Below are positions 21,459-30,763 of a DNA stretch of 64,000 bases, in pieces. This DNA is from Phymatolithon calcareum (lineage: Eukaryota; Rhodophyta; Florideophyceae; Hapalidiales). The notes below the pieces were generated by a model that saw nothing but the letters and a program-made list of their open reading frames with translations, ran no database searches and was not told the origin of the DNA. Every line of letters starts with the position of its first letter. Position 1 is the stretch's first letter. The stretch covers positions 620,001 through 684,000 of the forward strand of contig OZ345369.1 of NCBI GenBank assembly GCA_977006965.1, read 5' to 3'. Position numbers and translations under genes: made by a program.

Positions 21459-21656
21459 CTAGACCAACCTTTCAACACAAATGATAAGCGTACGGCCACT
21501 CAGAGCGTCCTGGTTTCGAAACTGTTGATGGAACGTGTCCACAACAGTGTTCTCGCCCTGTACAGTCTCGAGCGGCAATTGCCTCACTGTCTCTTTGCAA
21601 GATACGCAGAGAAACAGGATGCAGTATAATGCTACAACCACGAGAGTCCTTACCAT
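21459..21656 (-). CDS. Small secreted or membrane-anchored protein
   Basis: A 65-residue frame begins MVRTLVVVALYCILFLCVSC, a good signal peptide or membrane anchor with Cys at the end of the hydrophobic run. It is followed by about 45 polar residues. The frame can be extended to an ATG-proximal start at 21695, but the hydrophobic segment favours the start at 21656. It is divergent to the Fanzor gene, 137 bp away, so the two may share a promoter region. No family is recognised. It may be a passenger of the Fanzor element or a chance frame. Confidence 0.35.
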   Translation of the reverse strand: MVRTLVVVALYCILFLCVSCKETVRQLPLETVQGENTVVDTFHQQFRNQDALSGRTLIICVERLV

Positions 21657-21696
21657 CCATGATGGATGACTCGTTGGCTGAGTTTTTAGTACCATC

Positions 21697-21705
21697 TATA
21701 TAAAG
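21697..21705 (+). promoter_or_regulatory. TATA box of the Fanzor gene
   Basis: TATATAAAG lies 89-97 bp before the Fanzor ATG (21794). This leaves room for transcription to start about 30 bp downstream and give a leader of about 65 nt. Confidence 0.5.
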
Positions 21706-21793
21706 TCCACGTCAATGCTTACCTACCGAAGCTACACTCGACCACTCCACAACCTAACCACCAGCCCAGAGACCACCGAACTCTGGGTAGGAC

Positions 21794-24376
21794 ATGGATG
21801 TCGTCGCTACACCTGCCGGCGACGGCGATGACGACGATACACCGCCGAAGAAGAAAAAGCGCACAATCGCCGCGAACAACGATCTGCAAGAATTTGCGTC
21901 GATACGCAAGATTCCGAAGGCGAAGAGAAGGTTAAGGGCCATGACCGTAACGTCCTCCGCGGACGCATGCATTCGGTCCGATATGCAGAACCGCGAGAAG
22001 ATACTTGCCGCCATGGACGAGCATGCCAAAACGCTCGGTACTCTCCGGCATATCGTCTCCGTGTACCTCAATGTCCTCGCGGACGACGAGCCTGCTGAAA
22101 TTGCTCACGAACTGGTCTTTGACCAATGGTTCATATCAACACTTTTCCTGCGTTTCGCCAACAGACACGTACGTGCTGACGCCGAAAGAAGATGGAAGGA
22201 TAACGATGTCGAGCCTGTGCGACTTCATTTCCAGCGATACGTGCAGGAGAACCCAGTGCAGCAGTCGGCCATCGACTCCCTTTCGCACTTTCCGCAGCGA
22301 TGCGTCTCCACCTCGCTGTCCACGCAAATGCTAACGGCCATGAAGAGGCATCTCTCCGAAGAATTTAGCCGTCGATCACTTTTACATTTAAAGTGCCTCT
22401 TGGCGCAAAGGCTTCACCACCTGGCGGTCAATTGAGACACTTTCCAAACGGACATACAAAACGCCAGCAAAGTGGTTTTTGAATGCTGTACGACCTCGGA
22501 TGACGATCGCCCGGTCGAATTAATTACAAAATTTTGTTATCCTGAACGTCTGAAACAGTGGCCGGAACCGCATAAGCGTCTCGAAAACTGGCCGGAACCG
22601 CTGCTCGACGTCGTCCAAGAATACCGACAAGAATTCAGCCCAATGCGCACACCGCCGGAAAAGCGCAACACCACGACGCCACCGGAAGAGTTCGACAACT
22701 TCCAGTGCCAGCAGAAGAGCAATTTTTCTTGCATGTTACGACTGACGCACATGTTCAGGGAACGCGATGCTGCGATTTTGGAAAACAAACGCCAAGTCTT
22801 GCAGTGGGTCAACAGTCGACAACCGATTGTTAAGCTCTCGTCGTCCAAGGAGGGCTATAAAGCTCAGATGCCTCGGAGTGCCATACTTCTACGTCCAAAG
22901 TGGTTGGATAATGACGCTCCTTTCAATCCTGACGACGGACACCGACTCGTGAAAATGGTCAAGCTGTGCAGGGAGGCACTTCTCGGCAGCCGAACATTCC
23001 CCGGCTTTGATATGGTTCCGCCGTCATTTCACCTGCTCCCCAAGTTCGCTTTGACCAGGGCTTTCGTGCAGTACGACCGCGAGTCACTCATCACGTTGCT
23101 CAACAGTGTTGGGGTTCCTCATCTTCCTCGGAATTCCAGAATTTGGTGGACCTCTTGTTTCAGCTTCCATACGAAGGAAACAGTGCGACGGAATATTGAT
23201 GTTCCACGGAAGACCTCGGGCAAATCACGAAAGAACCGCCGGAAAGTGCTCAAACTTTCACGCCGACTGCGGAAGGGCATACCTGTGCTCTCGTCGAGTG
23301 CCTAGACGCTCAACAAAAGGGCATACGAGAAGATAAAACGGGACCCTTCGATGCCCATACCGTGGTTAGTGAACTCCATAACCACGGACGGCCTTGAGGT
23401 GAAGGTCGTCTTGGCGACAATAGAAGACACGCGGGCAAGCCGAGTACCCACCGGTCTTGACGTGCTCGACAAGAAAGGCTACCGAGAGATCTCCGGCGCG
23501 TACGACGTCAAAAAGCATACGAAGGGTGTGTTCAAGGGCGCGAAACCGGTTCCCCGAGATCTAAGGGGCGAAATCATCGCTATCGGTCTCGACCCCGGTC
23601 TGGTCGAAGTGGCCACGACGGCAAGAGCAACAATGAACTTTCCAGCTCGCGACTTCAAGTCGTCGGCATTCGCGCAGTTTGGTACCAGCTTTCCGACGAA
23701 GAAGTTCCGTCGTGAGAACTTATCTATCAATGCGCAGAATTTTGAAGCGAATAGGCGACAAAACGACCCTGCGTACCGAGCTGCCGTGCAGCGATTTAGC
23801 GAGGTGACGCTGAAGGAGGCCGGAAAAGCGCGAGCGTACGCCACGGTCGTTCACGAGACTTTGCCCATCATGATGGAAGAACTTCTAAGTCCCCTGCGGC
23901 GACAGAAGCGGTTTGCGCGTTTCCGTGCCGGGCAAAGAGCGATGCATCACCTTGCATCCTCGCTATTGTTCGACGAGGAACAAATAGAGCTGCGGCGGTT
24001 GAAGGGCCAAGAGAAGAAGCAGAAGAAGAAGGAGCTGTACGGTCGTCCCCGGGTCGTTTTCTTCGGCAACGCTGAGTATAGGTTTGGGAAAAGCGGGCCC
24101 ACTCCGCGGAAGAAGCTGATTCGGGCTTTGGCGAAAGTGTGCCCTGTAGTTCTGACGGACGAGTTCCGGACGTCTGCACGTTGTCATGGATGTGGGATGC
24201 CTATGCAAAAGGGCAAAGGTTTTCGTGTTGTACACTGTCCAAACAGTGCACCGGGCGAGAACTCCTGCAGCGTGGGCGACATTGACAGGGACGTGAACGC
24301 CGCGCGCAACATAGGAACATGTGGTGTCCACATGCTTTTAGGAAAAGAGCGTCCGGAGTATCTGTCTAGGTCGTAG
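21794..24376 (+). CDS. Fanzor RNA-guided nuclease, two in-frame stops
   Basis: A eukaryotic homologue of transposon TnpB. Family members use an omega RNA to cut matching DNA with a RuvC nuclease. All three open blocks (21794-22435, 22436-23305, 23306-24376) lie in one frame, separated only by TGA at 22433 and TAG at 23303; read through, the product is about 860 residues. Block 1 has an acidic run and a nuclear localisation signal (PPKKKKR, residues 17-23). Block 2 has a typical pre-RuvC segment (FHLLPKFALTRAFVQYDRES). Block 3 has RuvC-I Asp in IAIGLDPG (codon 23591), a glutamate in TDEFRTS (codon 24161) at the Fanzor alternative position, zinc-finger Cys pairs (CHGC; then two more Cys), and RuvC-III Asp in DRDVNAARN (codon 24290). 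All catalytic residues are present. The stops suggest recent inactivation; unseen introns or recoding are alternatives. Confidence 0.85.
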
Positions 24377-24470
24377 TCGTCCCACTATTTTTCTGTTTAT
24401 TAGCTGGCATGCATAAGTATGTCTAGTGCCTCTACCGTGTTCATACGGGTTGCTCTTAACTCTTGTTTAC
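24377..24470 (+). ncRNA. Candidate omega-RNA / element end region
   Basis: In TnpB and Fanzor systems the guide RNA commonly derives from the 3' flank of the nuclease gene. This flank has a GCATGC palindrome and a small imperfect hairpin (ACCGT...ACGGGT, about 24434-24450). No defined boundary or guide segment can be seen. This is inference from position only. Confidence 0.15.
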
Positions 24471-25187
24471 AAGGGGAGCAATACTGTTGCCTTTAGAGGG
24501 CAATAAACAGCTACAGAGTTTTGCAGGAGAACATACCAACTCCCTCGTTTTTCCCTGCAGAAAACTTGAACTTCCCCTTGTGCCGACCAACCGCAAAAAA
24601 CTCAAAATCCTATCCTACAGTAACTCCAGCTCATCTTATTCCACAATCTCAACTCCCAGTTTCGCTCCTTTCGCTTTCGTACCAAGCAAAACAGCATCCA
24701 CTTGCAGTACAATACTCTTAGTGCAAGCACATCATTTGTTTCTGCACTTAGCTACTGTAAAACGATATCCATTTCGGAACAATACCCACACTTGGCCTCG
24801 CTCGATCGCTGCGAAAGCTCAACCAGATGGTCTCCTTAACAGAAGGTATCGATCTGATTCATTTAATTGTGTACTGTCTGCGTCAACAGGCGCAGCCTCT
24901 GCATACCAACTCAAAAGATGGAGGCACGCAATAGTCACTCTTGACAGACATCACGTGGTCAACGAGCTCGAACACTTCTCTGTGATCCGATCCACCTCTG
25001 TTCAACACCTACCTCATCACCTGTTCACCACAGTCGTTGAGAGAATAATCCCAACCACCGTTCCTGACCATCCCTCCCTCACTTCAAAATAGTTGTCACC
25101 TGCATCAAAAAGAGCCCTGACTGACTGCTAATTTTCCCACATTCCACTTCAATACGCACGTCACCTCCACATCAATCATTGTCGCCC
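24471..25187. other. 3' flank of DGD gene 1
   Basis: The plus strand is open for about 209 codons to 25092 but has no ATG and no motif. It is rich in Ser, Thr and His, as AT/C-rich spacer DNA often is. TACAGTA and TACTGTA heptamers occur at about 24617 and 24752. Probably the 3' flank of the convergent Fanzor and DGD genes. Confidence 0.35.
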
Positions 25188-27011
25188 TCACGACGCCGCC
25201 GATGCACCGGGCACCTCGCCCTCCTTAACCGTGCGAGCCCTCGGTCGTCCAACAACCTCCAAAACATCGCGCTGATACCTCCTCCGCACCGCGGCATGCG
25301 CCGGCGGCGGCACAATACTTTCGCAAACGGCCGCATGCGCCGCGGCAAGCGCGCCAGCGACGCGCGGTCTATGCGGCGGCGCCGCATCCAATCGCACAGC
25401 ATCATAAAACCGCCTTGTAGCCGCCGTCCACGACAATGCGTCACGCTCCCTCTCCGACAGTGGCACGGGCGCTGTACTCAATGCCTGTTGCAAAGCGTCT
25501 GAGAATTGTTCATTCGTTTCGTAGAATTTACAATTTCGAAACTGTTCAAAAAATGCATTACTTGCATGTCGCAACACCACCACACATTTACCCATCGCAA
25601 GCGCCTCCGCCGTCGCTGTGCACACCACATCGGACCGCGACGCATTCACATACACCTGATATTCACGCAGGTATTCGCTAGCATGATCCACCACCACGCC
25701 GTGCACACGCACGGCTGCCAGTGCCGGTGAAGCCGCGACGCGCAGTCGCACACCATCCAAATCCGGTCCTGCACCGAACAGATCCAATCGCTGCGGAGTT
25801 CCCATTCTCTCCGCGTGACCTTCAAGCAGTTCAAGCAACTCTGCATACCCCTTTGTCCACAACATCTTTCCCAAAAAGTACGCCCCCTTCGCAAACACCT
25901 TATCCCCCCGTTCCACACCAATACGCAGAAACTCGTCACGCACCCCATGCACATTCTGCGTCACTGCACCCGGCAATCGCTGCACGGCACCGGAAAGCCG
26001 AATAACACGATGACAATGCGCGGCACAAACCCAAGCATTAAGCACCCTGAGAAAAGCCGCACGCAACGGACCGAGCGCCCCATGTTTCGAAGCATACTCC
26101 AAGTAATTCGTATGCACAACACCAACAACAAGCGTAAAAACCTCAGTCCAAGCCCGTCCCACATGATGCCATGTAAGATGCTCCGGTTCCTCCAACACAA
26201 CCACATCACGCTTATCATCAGCTCCCGAGAACAACGCCGTTAAATCCCCAACTGGAAGAATGGACCCAAACTCATCAGAATAAACCCCATCATAAAACCT
26301 CACACAAACCTTCGCCCCACAAGTCTCCTCCGCAATCCATCTCTGAATAACCTCCATCTGCTCCCCGCGCTCCCGAAACACACTTCCGCATCCATACACC
26401 CTCCGCTGTTCCGCCGCGCTCTCCAGCCACGGCACAACAAGCGTGACAGCATGCCCGTCCGCCGCAAGCGCCGCCGCGCGCAGCACGGGGTTGACCGCCG
26501 TGCCCGTCATCCACGGCAGCGCGGCCGTGGTGACAATGACAATATCGCGCGGCCGTGCGCGCAAGTCGTGCGCCATCGCGCGCCCGTCCGACACGACGGA
26601 CATCTCCGTGCGTCGCTTGCGCCGCGCGCGCAGCACGAGCAGAGCTAGCGCTGCGGCGAGGGCGGCCGTGGCGCGCGTGGCGGGCGAACGCGGCAGCGCG
26701 GAGAGACCGCGCAGCGCGGCCGTCAGGGCGGGGAGGGCGTTGCATTGGTCGCCGTCCGCGGGACCGGGGCGACAGCGGCGTTGAGGGGCGGAGATGGGTT
26801 CCGGGGGGGACTGCACGGCGGACATGGCGGTTAAGGAGGGGGCGCCGGAGATTAGACGGGGGGTGGCCGCCGCTGTCGATAGGAGGGTGCGCATGTTGGC
26901 GACGGCGGGACGCGGAGGGCTGGCGGCGGCCGGCAATGACGGGGAGGTTGAGGTGGGTGGAAGTTCTCGAGGAGCACACGTGGCTCTTATGCTCACCGCT
27001 ACGAAGTGCAT
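25188..27011 (-). CDS. DGD: Digalactosyldiacylglycerol synthase, paralogue 1
   Basis: Adds a second galactose from UDP-galactose to monogalactosyldiacylglycerol, making the plastid lipid DGDG at the envelope. The 607-residue intronless product is a GT4-type glycosyltransferase. It has a low-complexity N-terminus, a hydrophobic segment at about 113-128, a Rossmann start (DIVIVTTAALPWMTGTAVNP, about 156-175), VLEEPEHLTWHH, VVGVVHTNYLEYA, NVHGVRDEF, LWTKGYAEL, and the donor-site block VCTATAEALAMGK with its conserved Glu. These blocks define DGD1/DGD2. The start at 27011 gives the longest product; Met40 (ATG at 26894) is an alternative. GC is very high, mainly in the N-terminal third. A paralogue lies 3.7 kb away in divergent orientation. 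Confidence 0.93.
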   Translation of the reverse strand: MHFVAVSIRATCAPRELPPTSTSPSLPAAASPPRPAVANMRTLLSTAAATPRLISGAPSLTAMSAVQSPPEPISAPQRRCRPGPADGDQCNALPALTAALRGLSALPRSPATRATAALAAALALLVLRARRKRRTEMSVVSDGRAMAHDLRARPRDIVIVTTAALPWMTGTAVNPVLRAAALAADGHAVTLVVPWLESAAEQRRVYGCGSVFRERGEQMEVIQRWIAEETCGAKVCVRFYDGVYSDEFGSILPVGDLTALFSGADDKRDVVVLEEPEHLTWHHVGRAWTEVFTLVVGVVHTNYLEYASKHGALGPLRAAFLRVLNAWVCAAHCHRVIRLSGAVQRLPGAVTQNVHGVRDEFLRIGVERGDKVFAKGAYFLGKMLWTKGYAELLELLEGHAERMGTPQRLDLFGAGPDLDGVRLRVAASPALAAVRVHGVVVDHASEYLREYQVYVNASRSDVVCTATAEALAMGKCVVVLRHASNAFFEQFRNCKFYETNEQFSDALQQALSTAPVPLSERERDALSWTAATRRFYDAVRLDAAPPHRPRVAGALAAAHAAVCESIVPPPAHAAVRRRYQRDVLEVVGRPRARTVKEGEVPGASAAS

Positions 27012-28281
27012 TGGGTGACACGGTACATTTTCGACGGTGTGGAGGGAATTTTGTGGCGATGGGATCTATTGGTTGGCAAATTGTCGGTGGAATGCAATTG
27101 GGCGACGGTTCGTGCAGGGGTCCAATGTGGTTGGTTGCTGTGACGCGGCAGACCAGATCACCCGGGCCGTGTTTGGAATATTCAGCAGGACTAGAATAAG
27201 AGTGCATCCTGAGCGGAGTGAGGTCAAAAAACTACTGTAGTCTCCTGGATGTTGAAGGTAGTTAATGTATTTTGATTGTCGTTTGTGTCGCGGTTTCTAT
27301 TACTATGAAAACATCAGTTTCAAGTGAAAAAGGAAATGGCGGGCTTGGAGACTTTCAGACGCTGCCTTTCGATGTGGTCTTGTTTTCATGCACTGCCGAT
27401 GGAATCATGATGAGGCTTATTCAGTTTCATATGATCAGAACGGATATTCTCGCTCGCAATTCGAGCAACGATTTGTCTATCTATGGTACCAACCAACCTA
27501 TAGCAATAGAACAACTCGAGCAATGACGTAGGCCGCAATGCAAAAAGCGATCTGCCCCGCACATTAAAGGCGGTATCATACTACCTCCGCACGTTCTCTT
27601 CATAGCCGGAAGGTACAGTACTGTACAGAACGATGGTCAATGGCATTATTCCCGCTCACGGTTATAAAGTTGCGCGTACAACTTACGGGACGAGGCGGGA
27701 AAGAAGCATGTGTGGAATAGAAGAACGCTGGAAATTTTTCGGCAAGGTCGTCGCGTTCAAGGATTCGAACCTATGATTGATTGACGACTACCGTCAGTAC
27801 AGAAACGATGTCCAGCCAGAAAAGAAGATACAGAGTAGAGGATTGACACGAGTAACAAGTTGGGTTCAATGCAAAGTAATCAATGGTCATTTCAGTGCAG
27901 CAGTATCCGAGATGTTCAGTGTCTGACGAAGTAGCTACTCAAGGTCCGCCAAATAATTAGAGGTGACTTTTCGTAGCAGATGCGCCGGTGAGAAGTGCAT
28001 ACATTGCACTTGATTTCTCTTGATTGCTGAGATCCTCTTTTTCGGAATCCTCATAGAAGTCAATAGGTGATTTATTTATTAGCCTTGTTGTTTCCTTCAG
28101 CCTATCTTCACTGCCACACTTCTCCTATGTCCTTTCTCCCACGGCCGACACCAACCGGCACTTCACGTCCCATACATTCCAAACGCATACCATCGGCTTA
28201 CTTGCAATATCACAAACTTCCAATCCCCACCATCTCATCCAAACCAAAACAAACTAAGCATCCCGTATCCCCAACCCACAA
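27012..28281. other. Intergenic; DGD 1 upstream and thioredoxin-like gene 3' flank
   Basis: No gene is supported. TACTGTA/TACAGTA motifs occur at about 27233 and 27613-27625, the latter as a palindrome-like GTACAGTACTGTAC. A plus-strand frame at 27272-27526 has no motif. The right end becomes strongly C-rich on the plus strand. Confidence 0.35.
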
Positions 28282-29064
28282 CTATCCCTCCCTCCCCCTC
28301 CCCGCCACAACCCCCCCATTCCTCTCCACCTCCCCCCTCTCCCTCCTTCGTCCCCCTCTTCCCCTCCCTCTCCCAGCACCCCCATTCTTCCTCCTCCACT
28401 CCCTCCCCCAAACGCCGGCCGCGCAAACGCACACAACAACCGAGCAAACCAGCGCCCAATCCGCCCTAGCCGCGCTCTCCGCAAAATCCACAACCGGCCC
28501 ATTCCCCCCCCTCCTCCTCTTCCTCCATCCCCTTCCCCCGGTGACCTTGACAGCCCATCTGAAAAGGTCCTCAAACGACCGGTCACCATTGTACCGCACA
28601 TCCGCCCGTCCCACCTGCATGCGCACAACCGTGGGCAGTCCGTGCACACCGAACGCCGCGCCAAGCGCCGGCAGCTGCACCGCCTCGACGGCCAGCGCGC
28701 ACACCGGCATGCGCGCGGCCACCGCCGCGAAAGTCGGCAGCAGTTCCGCCGAGAAGCGGCACCGTCGCCCGTAGAACAGTACCAGCACCGCCTCGCCCGC
28801 CGCGCGGCGCCGCAGCAGGCTGGGGAGGGTGCGCGCGGATGTGACGTGCAGTTCGTCGCCGAGGACGCTGCGCGCTGGATGGGCCAGAGGGCAGATGGTC
28901 CAGGAGAGGACGCTGCCGATGTGCGCGCTACATTGGCCGCCTAGGGCGAGCGGGGCTAGGGCGCGACCGCGTAACGCGGGGGAGAGGGAGGGTGGGGAGG
29001 TTGACAGACAGGATAGGGGGAGAAGGAGACAGAGGAGGGTTAGATGCGTTCTGTGGGGACGCAT
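28282..29064 (-). CDS. ER thioredoxin-like membrane protein, one active-site Cys
   Basis: A 260-residue protein with an N-terminal signal peptide (about 1-25) and a thioredoxin-fold domain at about 75-175 containing VLVLFYGRRCRFS and the cis-proline loop FGVHGLPTVVRM. A membrane segment follows (about 203-219), then a Gly/Arg-rich cytosolic tail. The layout and the Phe-Ser after the active site resemble APR-like (5'-adenylylsulfate reductase-like) thioredoxins, whose usual motif is WCPFS. Here Trp is replaced by Arg and a single Cys (102) remains, so classical dithiol chemistry is not expected. The tail comes from a C-rich plus-strand tract and is low complexity, so its exact end is less sure. 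Encoded between two DGD genes; no functional link to them is known. Confidence 0.75.
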   Translation of the reverse strand: MRPHRTHLTLLCLLLPLSCLSTSPPSLSPALRGRALAPLALGGQCSAHIGSVLSWTICPLAHPARSVLGDELHVTSARTLPSLLRRRAAGEAVLVLFYGRRCRFSAELLPTFAAVAARMPVCALAVEAVQLPALGAAFGVHGLPTVVRMQVGRADVRYNGDRSFEDLFRWAVKVTGGRGWRKRRRGGNGPVVDFAESAARADWALVCSVVVCVCAAGVWGREWRRKNGGAGRGRGRGGRRRERGEVERNGGVVAGRGREG

Positions 29065-30763
29065 TGCGATGATGGTGAACGGAGGTGGGCGTCGTGTTGA
29101 GTTGAGTTTTGTTGTGGTGGGGGTTGGGATGTCGGCGGGGAAGATCTGTCTGGGGTACGAAGTGATTTCTGATGTGGATGTGTAGCGCGGACTAATCGAT
29201 AGGTTTTGGTATTTTTCTGAAATAATTAATTCATATTTTAAAATATGGTTTCACATCTAAAAGAATCAGAAATTAAATGCATCAAACTAGTTGAGAGTTA
29301 TCAACAGAGTTACTGATGTCAAATTGATTGTATAGCTATCATACTGCCCGTGTGGTCATGAAGACGGTTCGTGATGCAGAATACAGGATGCGAGTTAAGC
29401 TTTCTGGCATCGCCGGTCTTCCATCAGCTATGGTGGTACTGTATCCTTCCTTTGTCAAATACTGTAGTCGTCAATCAGTTTGATAGACTTGCTCCAAAAA
29501 TCCTTGAAGCACATCGTACTATGTACAGTAGGAACAGTACGAGGATTTGTAATTTAGTGTTAAACCAAAATCGTCTCTGCAATTGTACTGTAGATTATGC
29601 TCCCCCAAGGTGACACAGGCCTCCTCCAGCACCTGTCTCGTGCAGTGTTTGAATTTGCCGTCGAATTTGCAAGAATACTATATGCAGGGGTAACTTTCCC
29701 CTGCTGTATGCCTTGAACGGTAAACCGCGCCTTCTTTTTCGTCAAACAGAAGTGGTCACAGCGGTCCGCGGGCGAACTGCAGACCAACCACTGCACGCTA
29801 TTCTCATGAAAATGGATAGACTTTCTGATCTGACTCACTGCGATATATGCACTGTGATCCTTACTGCGTCGTGGCGGAAACCTGCTCGCAAGGCGTGCCG
29901 CCCACCAATGTGGCTTTGCTGATCATCCCGAAGTTTAGAGATTAGGCTCCAATCCACAACGCATGGAAGGTTTCTAGTCTGAAAACAATCTGAACAAGCA
30001 CGTACGTTCCTCCAACTGATACCTCTCTTTGGGTTCCTTGAACATTTGGGCCGCCGTGAACGTTGCCCGTGGAGGCCCTACCACGTACTACGGCAATAAG
30101 TTGTCTGCTTTCTGTAACGAATGTGCCACCTACACCCGCTTGACGTTGTCCCCGTCTATTCTCCATCACCGCCGGGCAAGCCCTTTACCGCTGAAACGCA
30201 AATATCTTCCTCGTCTTCCCACCTGGTACACAATGTACAACGGTCATCGCTACTGGCGCGCAGCAAATTATGTGCGTTATATGATGTCTCCGCTGCTTGT
30301 GCTCCCTTTTTTGACGCACGGGGTCTTCTCTTTCGATTGGCGACTTCCTACGGCTCCCATTGAAGTTACAAACCTAACAAATGCATTTTTGACATCCACC
30401 GAGATTCTCTTCCAGGCAATTCTCCCTATTCGCCACTGCGTGCCTGCCAACTCATGGAGTTACAAAATCGAGAGCTGGTCCTTTTTGAGAACTAAAATTT
30501 TCAACATCCTACATTAATTGAAACATAGGGATTGGCCCCCGCACGAAACTAACAGGCACAGATTCCCAAAAATTCTGTTACCTGAACTTTCACGCCGTTT
30601 CATTGGCAGCTTCATCCGGTCCTCCATCTACGAACCGCACGCTCTCGCACACTGTAACGGCATTACCCCCAGGGCATCGCGTCGTGCGTGTTGCGCCTTC
30701 ACCTCCGTCCTCCACTTTCTGCCCCTCTGCTCCGCGTCCGCCATTGCCGCCGTCCGCGAAGCA
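29065..30763. other. Intergenic; upstream of thioredoxin-like gene and DGD 2
   Basis: Divergent upstream region of two host genes. TACAGTA/TACTGTA copies lie at about 29443, 29460, 29524 and 29584. A plus frame at 30029-30517 and the extension of DGD 2 from 30518 have no proper start codon or motif and are more likely leader or spacer. Confidence 0.4.

Noticed and set aside
22427-22467. Possible 41-bp intron removing the first Fanzor stop
   Set aside because: GT...AG ends exist but removal of 41 bases would break the frame that continues correctly after the stop.
21794-24376. Stop codon reassignment as explanation of the Fanzor stops
   Set aside because: Other genes here use TGA and TAG as normal ends, and two different stop codons would have to be read through.
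24463-25092. 209-codon plus-strand frame
   Set aside because: No ATG, no motif, and composition typical of spacer DNA.
26290-27207. Long frames on both strands over the DGD 1 N-terminus
   Set aside because: Composition is Arg/Pro/Ala-rich and shadows the DGD frame; only the DGD frame has conserved motifs.
27755-27850. GGTTCGAATCC on the minus strand, like a tRNA B box
   Set aside because: No D arm or anticodon stem can be folded at the right distance.
28067-28774. 235-codon Pro/Leu/Ser-rich plus-strand frame
   Set aside because: Antisense to the thioredoxin-like gene and driven by a C-rich tract.
30029-30517. 162-codon plus-strand frame upstream of DGD 2
   Set aside because: No recognisable domain or good start; more likely leader or spacer DNA.
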